Positions 37,513 to 46,042 of a DNA stretch of 64,000 nt are shown piece after piece. Position 1 is the first letter of the stretch. Each line of letters starts with the position of its first letter. A program made the translations under genes and the position numbers. Source of the stretch: Gammaproteobacteria bacterium (GTDB lineage: Bacteria; Pseudomonadota; Gammaproteobacteria; SZUA-152); the NCBI GenBank assembly GCA_029882975.1, contig JAOUJW010000006.1, positions 124,001-188,000 of the forward strand, written 5' to 3'. A model generated the notes under the pieces. The model was not told the origin of the DNA. It made no database searches and worked only from the letters and a program-made list of their open reading frames with translations.

Positions 37513-38011
37513 ACTGCAGCATTTCGGTTGATTCGTGTACTTGACGAGTAACTTCCTGATACAAAACCGGAAGATTGCTGGAAAACAACTCTGATACATT
37601 CAGTACCGGAATAGTTTTACCGGACTGAACAAAACTACTGACAGCGAGGGTTTGCCAAATCAGATCCTCGGGCATAGGGCAGGCTTGCTCCTCCGCCACC
37701 ATAGTGAGTACGGGAGCGGAGCGCAGGCCCAGAGCGGCATATTGTAACGTTTGTCCTTCCTGTTCTTGAAAGGCCAGTACCATTGCGCCCGTATAGCCTG
37801 TGGGCTGTGATTCACCCGGATGAGTGAAATAAGCCAGATCGATGACAGGGATGAATTTCTCGCGCCATTTCAGCATGCCGGGGCAAAAATTCTGTTGTAA
37901 TGGGAGCACCTCAAGCGTCGGTGCATAAATGTACTCGGCCATGTGATGATTACCGACGGCGATGTACTCTTCCCGCTTAAACGGCAGCAGCCAGGCTCTA
38001 ATTTCAGGCAT
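37493..38011 (-). CDS. CheW-like adaptor protein, second of the Chp operon
   Basis: A 172-aa CheW-domain protein, the last gene of the Chp operon. CheW proteins couple chemoreceptors to the CheA kinase. The pattern FCPGMLKWREKFIPVIDLAYF matches the CheW core strand set. Its start overlaps the upstream CheW-like gene by 8 bases, so translation is coupled. It is similar in position to ChpC in Pseudomonas aeruginosa, but orthology is not shown. Confidence 0.85.
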   Translation of the reverse strand: MPEIRAWLLPFKREEYIAVGNHHMAEYIYAPTLEVLPLQQNFCPGMLKWREKFIPVIDLAYFTHPGESQPTGYTGAMVLAFQEQEGQTLQYAALGLRSAPVLTMVAEEQACPMPEDLIWQTLAVSSFVQSGKTIPVLNVSELFSSNLPVLYQEVTRQVHESTEMLQSKKAAG

Positions 38012-38477
38012 GAGCGACCTCCAACTCGCTTAAATAGAATGCCAGTTCTCCCGGTGCGCTCGCGCTGATCATTTTCTCCATATACTGTCCCATGCGTCTT
38101 AGCGGGGAGTTTTCTTGTATGGAAAAGTCGGGAATATCCTGCAACATTAAGTCATCATCCGCAGCGAGCATAGTGATCTGATCGCAGACCAAGCCGATCA
38201 TGTTGTTTTGGTGGGATAGCAGAATGCAAAAGCGTCTCTGCTCGGGTAACTCGGAGTCTAATTCCATGCGGTGATTTATATTATACACCGGCCACTCACG
38301 GTCGTTGTATTTTAGTCGGCCTACTTGAACAGACTCATGATTTTTTGTATCGAGCGCTGCAATCAGGGAAATGAATTTGGCGTCTTTCTTGGGGATGGCA
38401 AAATCCAGTCTGCCCAATTGCAATACCAACCAGCCGGGCGCTTGATGAATTTGTGTTTCAGTCTGCACGGTATTCAT
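38004..38477 (-). CDS. CheW-like adaptor protein, first of two after ChpA
   Basis: A 157-aa protein with a CheW-like fold: LVLQLGRLDFAIPKKDAKFI at the N-terminus, and a central strand pair with WPVYNINHRMEL and FCILLSHQNNMIGLVCDQI. The start overlaps the ChpA stop by four bases (ATGA). Two CheW-like proteins in tandem after the kinase suggest either separate receptor coupling or a heterodimer. The family match is weaker than for PilI. Confidence 0.8.
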   Translation of the reverse strand: MNTVQTETQIHQAPGWLVLQLGRLDFAIPKKDAKFISLIAALDTKNHESVQVGRLKYNDREWPVYNINHRMELDSELPEQRRFCILLSHQNNMIGLVCDQITMLAADDDLMLQDIPDFSIQENSPLRRMGQYMEKMISASAPGELAFYLSELEVAHA

Positions 38478-41317
38478 GCTGCTCTACTCACCACCGAACT
38501 TAAGCGTGAAAGCAAGTCGCTTTCGTGATAAGGCTTGGTTAAGTATACATCTACTCCTGCCGCCTCAGCCTGCACCCGGTGTTTCTCACTGGAGCGCGAG
38601 GTGATCATAATGACCGGTATCTGCCTGGTGCTCTGTTGTGATCGCAGTCGGGCCGTCAGTTCTAACCCGTTCATGCGAGGCATTTCCATGTCAACTAACA
38701 AAACATCGGGGACTTTCCTGTTGATTTGCTCAATGGCTTCCATGCCGTCAATGGCAGTTCTCACATCGAAACCGTCATCATGCACCAACTGTGACAATGC
38801 GGTACGAACACTCAAGGAGTCATCAACAATCAGAATGTCCGATGTTTTACGTTCAAAACTCGGTTGATCGGTTTGAGCGCGGGAGACTGTACTTTGGCCT
38901 ATGGATTTTTCCTCCAGTAAATCCAACATGTCCAGGATCGGTACCACACGCCCATCACCCAAAATGGAAGCACCGGATACGCCATTGATGTTGCGCATGT
39001 ATTTTCCAAGACCTTTGATGACCAGGTCACGTCCACTGACCACTTTGTCTACGACCAATGCTTCTTTGCCCTCAAGCGTTTTAACCAATATGACGGGACG
39101 TTCGTCATCGTCCAGCGCCAGTCCCTGAGCGCCATGGCCTACACCCAATAGCAAATCCGACAGCAGACGGGCAGGGCAGGTTTCCTTGCCATCGCGAAAT
39201 GCATAACCGGTACCGATTTTTTGAATTTTTTTAGCGCCCTGAAAAACAATGCGATCCAGGTTGTCGGTGGGCAGGGCAAAGGTTTTCTGGCCCACATCGG
39301 CCAGCAGGCAGTGGGCGATACCCATGGAGAGGGGAGCCCGCAGTATAAAAGTGCAGCCTTTCCCTGACTCAGTTCGAATATCGATACTGCCTTTCATTTT
39401 GGTTATGGTGTTGTTAACAATGTCCATACCGACACCACGTCCGGATATTTCCGTTACCGTTTCACTGGTGGAAAATCCGGCTTGAAGAATCAGGCGCATA
39501 GTCTCCTCGTCGGATAGCTCTTGATCGGGGGAAACCAAACCGCGTTCAATGGCCTTGGAGCGAATGAAAGGCAGGTCCAGTCCGGCACCATCGTCCTGGC
39601 ATTTTATAACCAGAAAGTTACCGTCTCGGGCAAAACTCAAATCGATAGTGCCCGTTTCCGCTTTGCCCAAATGGACTCTTTCCTCGGGGGATTCCAAACC
39701 GTGATCCACGGCATTGCGCAAAATATGTTGCAAGGGATCGATAATCAAATTTACCATTTGGTCATCAAGCATGACATTTTGGCCGTGGATATTGAGTTGA
39801 ACAGGCTTATGGAGTGAGTCGGTAGCCTTGCGAACGGCTCGTTGCAGGCGGGTATTCAACGTGCTGGCAGGCACCATGCGTGCGGTCATGAGCTGGTCGT
39901 GCAGCTCATTGTTAATCAATGCTTGCTGGTTTACGGTTGTGCCGATTTCCGACAAATTGTCCAGTACCTGGATACCCAGCATTTGTAAGTCCGCAATGGT
40001 TTCTATGACTGTATGCACGCCACTGTGCAGTTCACTGTATTGGTCCATCTCCAGTGGGTCAAAACCGCTGTTGACCACACCCACGCGGGATTCGATTTCC
40101 CGTTGACCCGCTGCGACACCTTGGGTGGATACCAGACGTTCCAGATCGTTGGCGCGGTGCCACAGTATATTGTGGCGTTCCACCAATTCTCTAAGTACAC
40201 TCAAGCTCTGTTGCAGACGTTCCTGTACATGACCGCGGGAAATGGCCATTTCTCCGGATAAACGTTGCATTTCTTCCACGGATTCGGCCGATACCCTGAC
40301 TTTGGCGTCCACCTGCGGGGTACTGAGTGGTTGGAATTGTGCGCTTGGGTTATGTGAGTCCTCAGCCGGGGATTCCTGTGTTGCTGACATAGATGAAACA
40401 AAAGAGTATTCCTTTTCAAACTCGCCCTTGTCGATGGCGTTGGCCACATCCAGCACCTGTTGTAGCACCGACAAAGCATGTTCGGGTGGGGAGCCAGTGC
40501 CCAGTAACGCCTCAAACATCATTTCCAGACAATCGGCTACATCCAGCAGCAGTCGGTTAATGCTCCCTTTAGGCAGCATACCGTTGTCACGTAAGTACTG
40601 CAGAATATCCTCTACGTGGTGAGACAATGAGGCCACACCGCGAACACCCACGGTATTGGCTTCACCTTTTAAGGCATGAATAACCCGTCGGGCTTCGTCA
40701 ATGGCTTCCACTCCGGCCCGGCCGTTTTCTATGCCCTGGATCATAGAGGAGTAGTGCATAGCTTGAAGCGGTCCTTCAGTAAGAAACGCTTCCACCAGTT
40801 CCTTGTTAATGTCGTCTTCCAACTGCAAGGCGATATCTTCCATGGTGGCTTCTATCTGGCGCGACTCGGTTTGTTCGATGTCTTCCGGTTCTTCGCTGAT
40901 GTCTAAGAGTTTTTGCTCCAGTGAGCTGGCCAGCTCTGACTCCGGTGCCATGGGCCACTCTGCGTGAAAACAGTGTTGCGCCAGGGCACGACATCGTGCT
41001 TTGTCCTTTGGCGTTGCCAGATAGTCCAGCATAAGATCGGGCCACTGGGCAAACAAGTCCAGATTGGTACTGCCGATGTTTTGCGGACTGAGCACGGAGA
41101 GGTTGGTTTCTATATGCCGGCAGACCCACTGCAAGCCTGCCAGATTCAACAGCCCCGTCACATCACTGATGCGCTGCAATTGCTCGTGATAGGTTTCCAC
41201 GCCTTCTTGAAAAGCGTTTTCATCTCCTGATACGATTTCAGACAAGGCCGTCTGAAAGACCGGGGAAGAGTCACTGAGTTCGTCCGACAAAACAACAAGT
41301 ATTTCCGGCGATGGCAT
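38474..41317 (-). CDS. chpA: ChpA-like hybrid CheA histidine kinase with receiver
   Basis: A 947-aa chemosensory kinase for twitching motility. An HPt domain has the phosphorylated His214 in HALKGEANTVG. The dimerisation helix pair and an HATPase domain follow (NAVDHGLESP, DDGAGLD, GRGVGMDIV), then a CheW-like domain and a C-terminal receiver with DILIVDDS and the phospho-Asp in LLVDMEMPRMNG. The N-terminal 150 residues are helical and may be a degenerate HPt. P. aeruginosa ChpA is about 2,470 aa with eight phosphotransfer sites, so this is a compact version with one clear HPt. It begins 4 bases after the PilJ stop. Confidence 0.93.
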   Translation of the reverse strand: MPSPEILVVLSDELSDSSPVFQTALSEIVSGDENAFQEGVETYHEQLQRISDVTGLLNLAGLQWVCRHIETNLSVLSPQNIGSTNLDLFAQWPDLMLDYLATPKDKARCRALAQHCFHAEWPMAPESELASSLEQKLLDISEEPEDIEQTESRQIEATMEDIALQLEDDINKELVEAFLTEGPLQAMHYSSMIQGIENGRAGVEAIDEARRVIHALKGEANTVGVRGVASLSHHVEDILQYLRDNGMLPKGSINRLLLDVADCLEMMFEALLGTGSPPEHALSVLQQVLDVANAIDKGEFEKEYSFVSSMSATQESPAEDSHNPSAQFQPLSTPQVDAKVRVSAESVEEMQRLSGEMAISRGHVQERLQQSLSVLRELVERHNILWHRANDLERLVSTQGVAAGQREIESRVGVVNSGFDPLEMDQYSELHSGVHTVIETIADLQMLGIQVLDNLSEIGTTVNQQALINNELHDQLMTARMVPASTLNTRLQRAVRKATDSLHKPVQLNIHGQNVMLDDQMVNLIIDPLQHILRNAVDHGLESPEERVHLGKAETGTIDLSFARDGNFLVIKCQDDGAGLDLPFIRSKAIERGLVSPDQELSDEETMRLILQAGFSTSETVTEISGRGVGMDIVNNTITKMKGSIDIRTESGKGCTFILRAPLSMGIAHCLLADVGQKTFALPTDNLDRIVFQGAKKIQKIGTGYAFRDGKETCPARLLSDLLLGVGHGAQGLALDDDERPVILVKTLEGKEALVVDKVVSGRDLVIKGLGKYMRNINGVSGASILGDGRVVPILDMLDLLEEKSIGQSTVSRAQTDQPSFERKTSDILIVDDSLSVRTALSQLVHDDGFDVRTAIDGMEAIEQINRKVPDVLLVDMEMPRMNGLELTARLRSQQSTRQIPVIMITSRSSEKHRVQAEAAGVDVYLTKPYHESDLLSRLSSVVSRAA

Positions 41318-41321
41318 GATA

Positions 41322-43169
41322 TTAACTCGCTTCTTTCATTTTTACGGGCTGTGCTGATCTCATGGGCACCACGTTTTCCGGTAACTCGAAAGCAGCTACC
41401 GCACTGGCCAGTTCCTGACCCAGCGCTTCCAATCGCGATACGGTGGACTCGGTTCTATCCATTTGCTCGGCCGCCTGTTCGGTAACCTCACCACCTTTGA
41501 CCACTTCACCGATGGCTTTGTCCATGGCGGAGATGGTATCGCTGGTTTCCACCTGAATATTGCTGACCAGTTTTGCGATTTGTTCTGTTGCCCCTTTGGA
41601 GCTCTCAGCCAGTCGTTGCACCTCGTCGGCCACCACCATGAATCCGCGGCCCGCTTCACCGGCTGCGGCCGCATGCATATTCGCGTTCAAAGCCAGTACG
41701 TTGGTTCGTTCAGCGATATTATCGATCAATTTAATGATACCGCCGATTTCCTGAGAACGTTCGCCCAAACGTTTGATGCGTTTTGCGGTCTCTTGAATGG
41801 TACCGCGTAATTCGCTCATACCCTTGGCAGCACCAAGAACGGTACCTTTGCTCTGTTCGGTATTGTGTCTTACCTCACTGGAGGCGTGTATCAATTGTTG
41901 GGAGGCGGCATCCACATTACCCAGTGTTTTGGCAATGCCCTCTGACATATTATTAATCGCATCCCCCAATGCGCCGGTGATATCCTCATTCACCGGAGCT
42001 TTGGAGTTCAGATTACCTCGGCCTAGTTTGGAAACGGCGCGTACCAGGGCAATGATGGAGTTGTTGAGCATTTCGTTTTCTTCTTCGGTTTTCATAAATT
42101 TACCGCGATCTTCCAACATGGTGTTGAAGGCGGAAGCCAGAGTACCGAATTCGTCTTTGGAGTGCAGGTCTACACGTACACTGAAATCACCTTCGGCCAT
42201 TTTTCCTACCGTGTTTTGTAGCGCATCCAAGGAATGGTTAATCAGTTTTCTGACTCGGAACAGCATGGTTCCCGCTGCAACCGCAGACAGAATCAAAATG
42301 ACGCCAAAACCGATAAGTATTATCAGGTGATTGGTTTTGTGAAGTTGTTTATTGCTTGCTTGGTGTTTCTCAAGGAAACTGCGCAATTGTTTTACCAAGG
42401 GATCCGCTTGATGAATGGATTTTTCAATACTCTCGATGTCCGCATTAACAGTTTTGAAACCGCTGACCAGAGTAGCGAAATGGGCTTGATAGTCTTTCAT
42501 GTTGGTTCGAATTGTGTCTTTAGCGGTCTCAGACAAAGTGCTGTCTGCTACGAGGCGATTGAATCGTCGTTGCTCAGCAGCCATTTTGCTGATGTATTCT
42601 TCGGTTTGCGTGTCTAGAAAGTTCTTCTCGAATACACGCATGGTAAGTAAGGAGGCTTTCAGTGGTGCTACACCGTCATAACGTAAATCAGCCTCCACGC
42701 TCCGGGCCGATTCGTTTAATTGGCCCAAGATTCCGCTTTTGTCATTTAGACCCAAATCGATTTGATGTTGTGCCGTGGTTTTGAACTTTTTCTGGTAATC
42801 TGAAATCGTGTCTTTAAGCTTGGCTAACAAAGCGTGCTCGCCCTCTACGTTAGTTATCTGATCCAATTGAGCAATGCTCTTAAAGGCCGAATCTAGGAAG
42901 GCGCTGTGAGTTTCGAGATATTTTTCATCTTTGTGCAGCAGAAAGTTTTTCTCCTCCTTTCTGGCATTCTGTACAGACGAAAGGGCTCTATCCGCTATAG
43001 TGGCGAATTGAATTACGCGTTCGTCCTCTTTAAAGGTATTGGTCGTGAGCAAGTCCACCGCCAAAAACGCGAGACTGATCATCACAAAGCCCGCAATCAT
43101 TACACCCAGAACCTGGTTTAGCCTTTGGGATACCGTTGATCCGAGGCTAAATTTTTTGAAACCTTTCAT
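41322..43169 (-). CDS. pilJ: PilJ-like methyl-accepting chemotaxis protein
   Basis: A 615-aa receptor. A transmembrane helix near residues 18-40 and a second near 280-305 enclose a helical periplasmic sensor. A HAMP domain follows (KMAEGDFSVRVD). The cytoplasmic signalling tip reads ALNANMHAAAAGEAGRGF then VVADEVQRLAE, the variant typical of PilJ rather than flagellar receptors. It probably senses surface contact or pilus state and drives ChpA. A GGAGAAAG site precedes the ATG. It sits between PilI and ChpA in the operon. Confidence 0.93.
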   Translation of the reverse strand: MKGFKKFSLGSTVSQRLNQVLGVMIAGFVMISLAFLAVDLLTTNTFKEDERVIQFATIADRALSSVQNARKEEKNFLLHKDEKYLETHSAFLDSAFKSIAQLDQITNVEGEHALLAKLKDTISDYQKKFKTTAQHQIDLGLNDKSGILGQLNESARSVEADLRYDGVAPLKASLLTMRVFEKNFLDTQTEEYISKMAAEQRRFNRLVADSTLSETAKDTIRTNMKDYQAHFATLVSGFKTVNADIESIEKSIHQADPLVKQLRSFLEKHQASNKQLHKTNHLIILIGFGVILILSAVAAGTMLFRVRKLINHSLDALQNTVGKMAEGDFSVRVDLHSKDEFGTLASAFNTMLEDRGKFMKTEEENEMLNNSIIALVRAVSKLGRGNLNSKAPVNEDITGALGDAINNMSEGIAKTLGNVDAASQQLIHASSEVRHNTEQSKGTVLGAAKGMSELRGTIQETAKRIKRLGERSQEIGGIIKLIDNIAERTNVLALNANMHAAAAGEAGRGFMVVADEVQRLAESSKGATEQIAKLVSNIQVETSDTISAMDKAIGEVVKGGEVTEQAAEQMDRTESTVSRLEALGQELASAVAAFELPENVVPMRSAQPVKMKEAS

Positions 43170-43251
43170 TCGTCTTTCTCCAGTTTAGTCATACTCAGCC
43201 GTATCATGCTGTATCGATACAGTCCCACGGAATCTATGCCCAAGGGGTACG

Positions 43252-43827
43252 CTATATTGCGATTTCCTCAGTCAATCGTTCAAAAAAGTTTTTTATTTGG
43301 ATGTCTATCCACACCAGGTCTTCGTAGTCATAGGCTGCCGTAGCCACGGGCTCCAGGCGCTGCGGTACCGGAGGCAGACTGCTCAGCTTTTGCTCGGTTG
43401 GTATGGTTTTACGTTCGGGCAGCCCTTCAATCAACAGGCCGATACTTTCGTCATTGTGACCGAAAACCAGTAAATAGGGTTCTTTACTCCGGTCTCGCTC
43501 CACGTCTAATGCCAGCGACAAATCAACAACGGGAACCAGCCCGCCGCGTATATTGACTAGACCGATCATCCAGGAGGCGGTATTCGGTATAAAATTCAGT
43601 GTCGGTAGCTTGGTGACTTCTCTGCTGCCGTCTTGCGGGTACAGTAAACCAATGTCACCAACGCGGAAACCCATTCGATGAATTACCAAATGTTTGGTTT
43701 CGCTAATGCTGTCGTGGGACGATGCAGAAGGAAGTACAAATTCACGAGTCAGCGCATCGCTCAGACTGATGTTTCCAGATGGCCTTTGATCGGCCGATGG
43801 TGCCTGGCGTGTGTCTTCAGTGTTCAT
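43252..43827 (-). CDS. pilI: PilI-like CheW adaptor
   Basis: A 191-aa CheW-family protein that should link PilJ to ChpA. The core has WMIGLVNIRGGLVPVVDLSL and LLVFGHNDESIGLLIEGLPE, both typical of PilI/CheW. The start is set at 43827, where AGGAGAGA lies 6 bases upstream; the frame is open back to 43854. The N-terminal 40 residues are an unstructured, Ser-rich extension. Confidence 0.9.
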   Translation of the reverse strand: MNTEDTRQAPSADQRPSGNISLSDALTREFVLPSASSHDSISETKHLVIHRMGFRVGDIGLLYPQDGSREVTKLPTLNFIPNTASWMIGLVNIRGGLVPVVDLSLALDVERDRSKEPYLLVFGHNDESIGLLIEGLPERKTIPTEQKLSSLPPVPQRLEPVATAAYDYEDLVWIDIQIKNFFERLTEEIAI

Positions 43828-43853
43828 CGTATCTCTCCTATCGTCCCACGACA

Positions 43854-43897
43854 TGTAGGTTAACTATTGTGGGTTAACTACCGTTGTGGTTTAACTA
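43854..43897. repeat. Three short direct repeats between pilH and pilI
   Basis: Three copies of a 13-base unit TGT(A/G)G(G/T)TTAACTA start at 43854, 43868 and 43885. They fill the gap between pilI and pilH, and the third provides the pilH stop codon. The TTAAC core could be a processing or regulatory site, or a simple slippage product. Confidence 0.7.
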
Positions 43898-44257
43898 CAG
43901 TGCTTGCAGTTGCTCCAGGATTTGCTCGGAAGTGTAGGGTTTGGTGACATAACCGGAGGCACCCTGTTCTTCACCCCAAATTCGGTCGGCTTTTTCACCT
44001 TTGCTGCTGACCAGAACTACAGAAATATCTTTGGTAGCATCATCGGACGTGATGGCGCGGCATGCCTGAAAACCGTTCATGCCATCCATAATGACATCCA
44101 TTAAAACAGCGTCCGGGTGATCATTTTTAGCAACGTTGACAGCCTCTTCTCCGGATGAGGCGGTGAGAACGGTGTATCCTGCGCTGGATACGATCTGTTG
44201 CAGGTTTTTTAAATCAGTGGTTGAATCGTCAACAACAAGCACTTTTTTTACTGACAT
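43895..44257 (-). CDS. pilH: PilH-like single-domain response regulator
   Basis: A 120-aa CheY-like receiver. The acidic pair is at Asp10-Asp11, the phospho-Asp is Asp54 (LMDVIMDGM), and the conserved Lys is in VTKPY. PilH and PilG act on pilus retraction and extension motors in P. aeruginosa. AGGAG precedes the ATG. Assigned as PilH by its place between PilG and PilI. Confidence 0.92.
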   Translation of the reverse strand: MSVKKVLVVDDSTTDLKNLQQIVSSAGYTVLTASSGEEAVNVAKNDHPDAVLMDVIMDGMNGFQACRAITSDDATKDISVVLVSSKGEKADRIWGEEQGASGYVTKPYTSEQILEQLQAL

Positions 44258-44311
44258 CTTATTTCTCCTATTTGCATCACAATTGGCTTTGGGTTATGAA
44301 CCCTGATGGTT

Positions 44312-44758
44312 TTAAAAAGTGCCTGTTCTCAATCGATTGAATTGGTTTGATGAGCTTTGGCACACACTGGGCGCTACTTTTTCTACTGCTTCAAGTAGTT
44401 TCTTGCTATTTACCGGTTTGGTTAAATAGACATTGGATCCGGACATCATTCCCCGAACTTTGTCGAAAGAGGTGTCTTTGCTGGTGAGCATAATGACCGG
44501 AATGCGTTTGGTTCGTTTGGAATTTTTGATTTGCTTGCAAATGCTATAACCGTCCATTCCGCCCGGCAGCATTACATCAAGAAAAACGATATCGTAGTCT
44601 ATCTCTTCAATTTTTGTAAAAGCGTCTTTGCTATTGGTTGCGAAATCCAAGTCCAGCTCTAACGAGCTCAAAGCGACGCGAATGTGTCTTTGTACTGTAT
44701 AACTGTCATCGACGATCAGAGCCCTGGGCTTTGTGGATTTAACTAAACCGTTTTTCAT
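44312..44758 (-). CDS. pilG: PilG-like single-domain response regulator
   Basis: A 148-aa receiver and the first gene of the Chp operon. Asp17-Asp18 form the acidic pocket, Asp61 is the phospho-acceptor (FLDVMLPGG), and LTKPVNS holds the Lys. The start at 44758 has GAGG seven bases upstream; an ATG at 44770 is also in frame. The C-terminal 25 residues go beyond the receiver and look disordered. Confidence 0.9.
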   Translation of the reverse strand: MKNGLVKSTKPRALIVDDSYTVQRHIRVALSSLELDLDFATNSKDAFTKIEEIDYDIVFLDVMLPGGMDGYSICKQIKNSKRTKRIPVIMLTSKDTSFDKVRGMMSGSNVYLTKPVNSKKLLEAVEKVAPSVCQSSSNQFNRLRTGTF

Positions 44759-44770
44759 AAGCAGCCTCAT

Positions 44771-45213
44771 TCAAATTGTTTGTTGAGTTTTCAGCGGCGC
44801 GGCATGCTCGCATGGGTAATATATAAGTAAGTACCGCGCTCGAATACTTTATCGTTTTTATAGGTTTTAGCTGAATGGAGTTCACTACATTGCCACACTT
44901 GGATCATAGTGGGTTATAGCTGCTTCTAAGTCTTTTCAGGCTACTCATTAGAAAGGAAATATTTATCTTTGTGACGCGGAAGAAACAATCCAATCCATAC
45001 TGTTTGCTGCGTTGTAACGTGAACAGTATGTTAAAGCGGGAACTGGTTCACAGTTTACCGGCGAACAAAAATCGCTTAGCGATAGCTTTTTTGCGGTGTC
45101 ATGCAGGGTAGGATAAAGGGGGGCGGGTATGTTTTGTAGCTCGATACGATCGAGGTCTGTTCCCATGCCGGAACAACAAAATGTATTCCGGTGTCAGGCG
45201 GACGTCACAAGAT
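44771..45213. other. Interval upstream of pilG with inverted repeats
   Basis: About 440 bases without a convincing gene. CATACTGTT (44996-45004) and AACAGTATG (45022-45030) are perfect 9-base inverted arms with a 17-base spacer. A tight palindrome ATCGCT-T-AGCGAT lies near 45070. The region must hold the promoter for the Chp operon on the minus strand, so the repeats could be regulator sites. No promoter boxes were assigned. Confidence 0.5.
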
Positions 45214-45603
45214 TCAAATACACTCCGACTGAGGTTTGCAGCAATCGGTTTGTGGTGCTGGGGCCGGCTGATTGCCCAACTTTCGGGTAACGAACAGATA
45301 GCTTGCAGGCATTAACCAGCCAGTAAAAAACACCAGCAAGCCAAAGCCTGTGTGCCGGGTAAAAGCTAAAAGCCAGAAAGCCATTGTTAAGGTGAAAACG
45401 GATAACCCCAGGATGATCTTGGTATTGTGGGGCATGGGGCCGGACCGCCGAAATAAGCCCACAACCGGTCCAAAAAACAGAATGATCAGAACGCTAAGAA
45501 TTCCCCAGCCGATCAACCGATTTACCGGGTCGCGTATCTCGTCACCGCAGGCCAGGCTAAAAGCGGGTAACATGCAGATAAATAGTGCAAGTCGTCGAGT
45601 CAT
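45214..45603 (-). CDS. Small secreted or membrane protein, unknown
   Basis: A 129-aa protein with a signal-like N-terminus (LALFICMLPAFSLACG, which could be a lipobox) and three hydrophobic segments near residues 30-50, 62-82 and 86-106. The C-terminus ends in a Cys-rich tail (DCCKPQSEC) that could bind metal. The start at 45603 has GGAG upstream. No family recognised. Confidence 0.6.
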   Translation of the reverse strand: MTRRLALFICMLPAFSLACGDEIRDPVNRLIGWGILSVLIILFFGPVVGLFRRSGPMPHNTKIILGLSVFTLTMAFWLLAFTRHTGFGLLVFFTGWLMPASYLFVTRKLGNQPAPAPQTDCCKPQSECI

Positions 45604-46042
45604 GGTAAGCAGGCTCCTCAAATGCATGGATGGGGAATATCATACGCACTGGAAATGAAATACCAATGACCAATTATGATGAATTCCGGCGCCAATAGCC
45701 GGACAAATGTCACAGATTGATTTGTAAGGGCTCTAGTGAGAATGTCATTTACTATTTTTAGCACCGCGTTTTAATTCAGCTGACTTTGTGGTTTGTGACA
45801 TCGAAATGCTTGCAAATTCATGAACAGCCTCCAATTCGCATTGACAATCACTCAATCCAAACTACATTGGAACAATACTATTCAGTTGGCGTGCTGTCTG
45901 TAAGGCATAATAATTGCAGACTGGGACGGGCTCAGGCCTGGCCCTCGCTGGGTTTTTGACGTTTAAAAAAGTAGCGCGCATAGAATATTTGGTCCTCGTG
46001 CCAAGTTCAAACTTTAATAATAGTTAATAAAGAGGAGAAACT
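45604..46042. promoter_or_regulatory. Upstream region of the giant lipoprotein gene, possible promoter
   Basis: A perfect TTGACA at 45841-45846 is followed after 16 bases by TACATT (45863-45868), a plausible sigma70 promoter. It would leave a 5' leader of about 170 bases. In the leader, near 45920-45960, a GC-rich stretch with CAGGCCTG and CCC-N5-GGG ends in TTTTT and could fold as an attenuator. AAGAGGAG before the ATG at 46043 is a strong ribosome binding site. No gene was found in this 439-base interval. Confidence 0.45.

Noticed and set aside
43854-43897. Short repeats as a mini-CRISPR
   Set aside because: Units are 13 bases with 1-4 bases between them; no cas genes are near.
44963-45166. 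Minus-strand 67-aa frame in the interval upstream of pilG
   Set aside because: No ribosome binding site and the sequence overlaps inverted repeats; composition is not protein-like.
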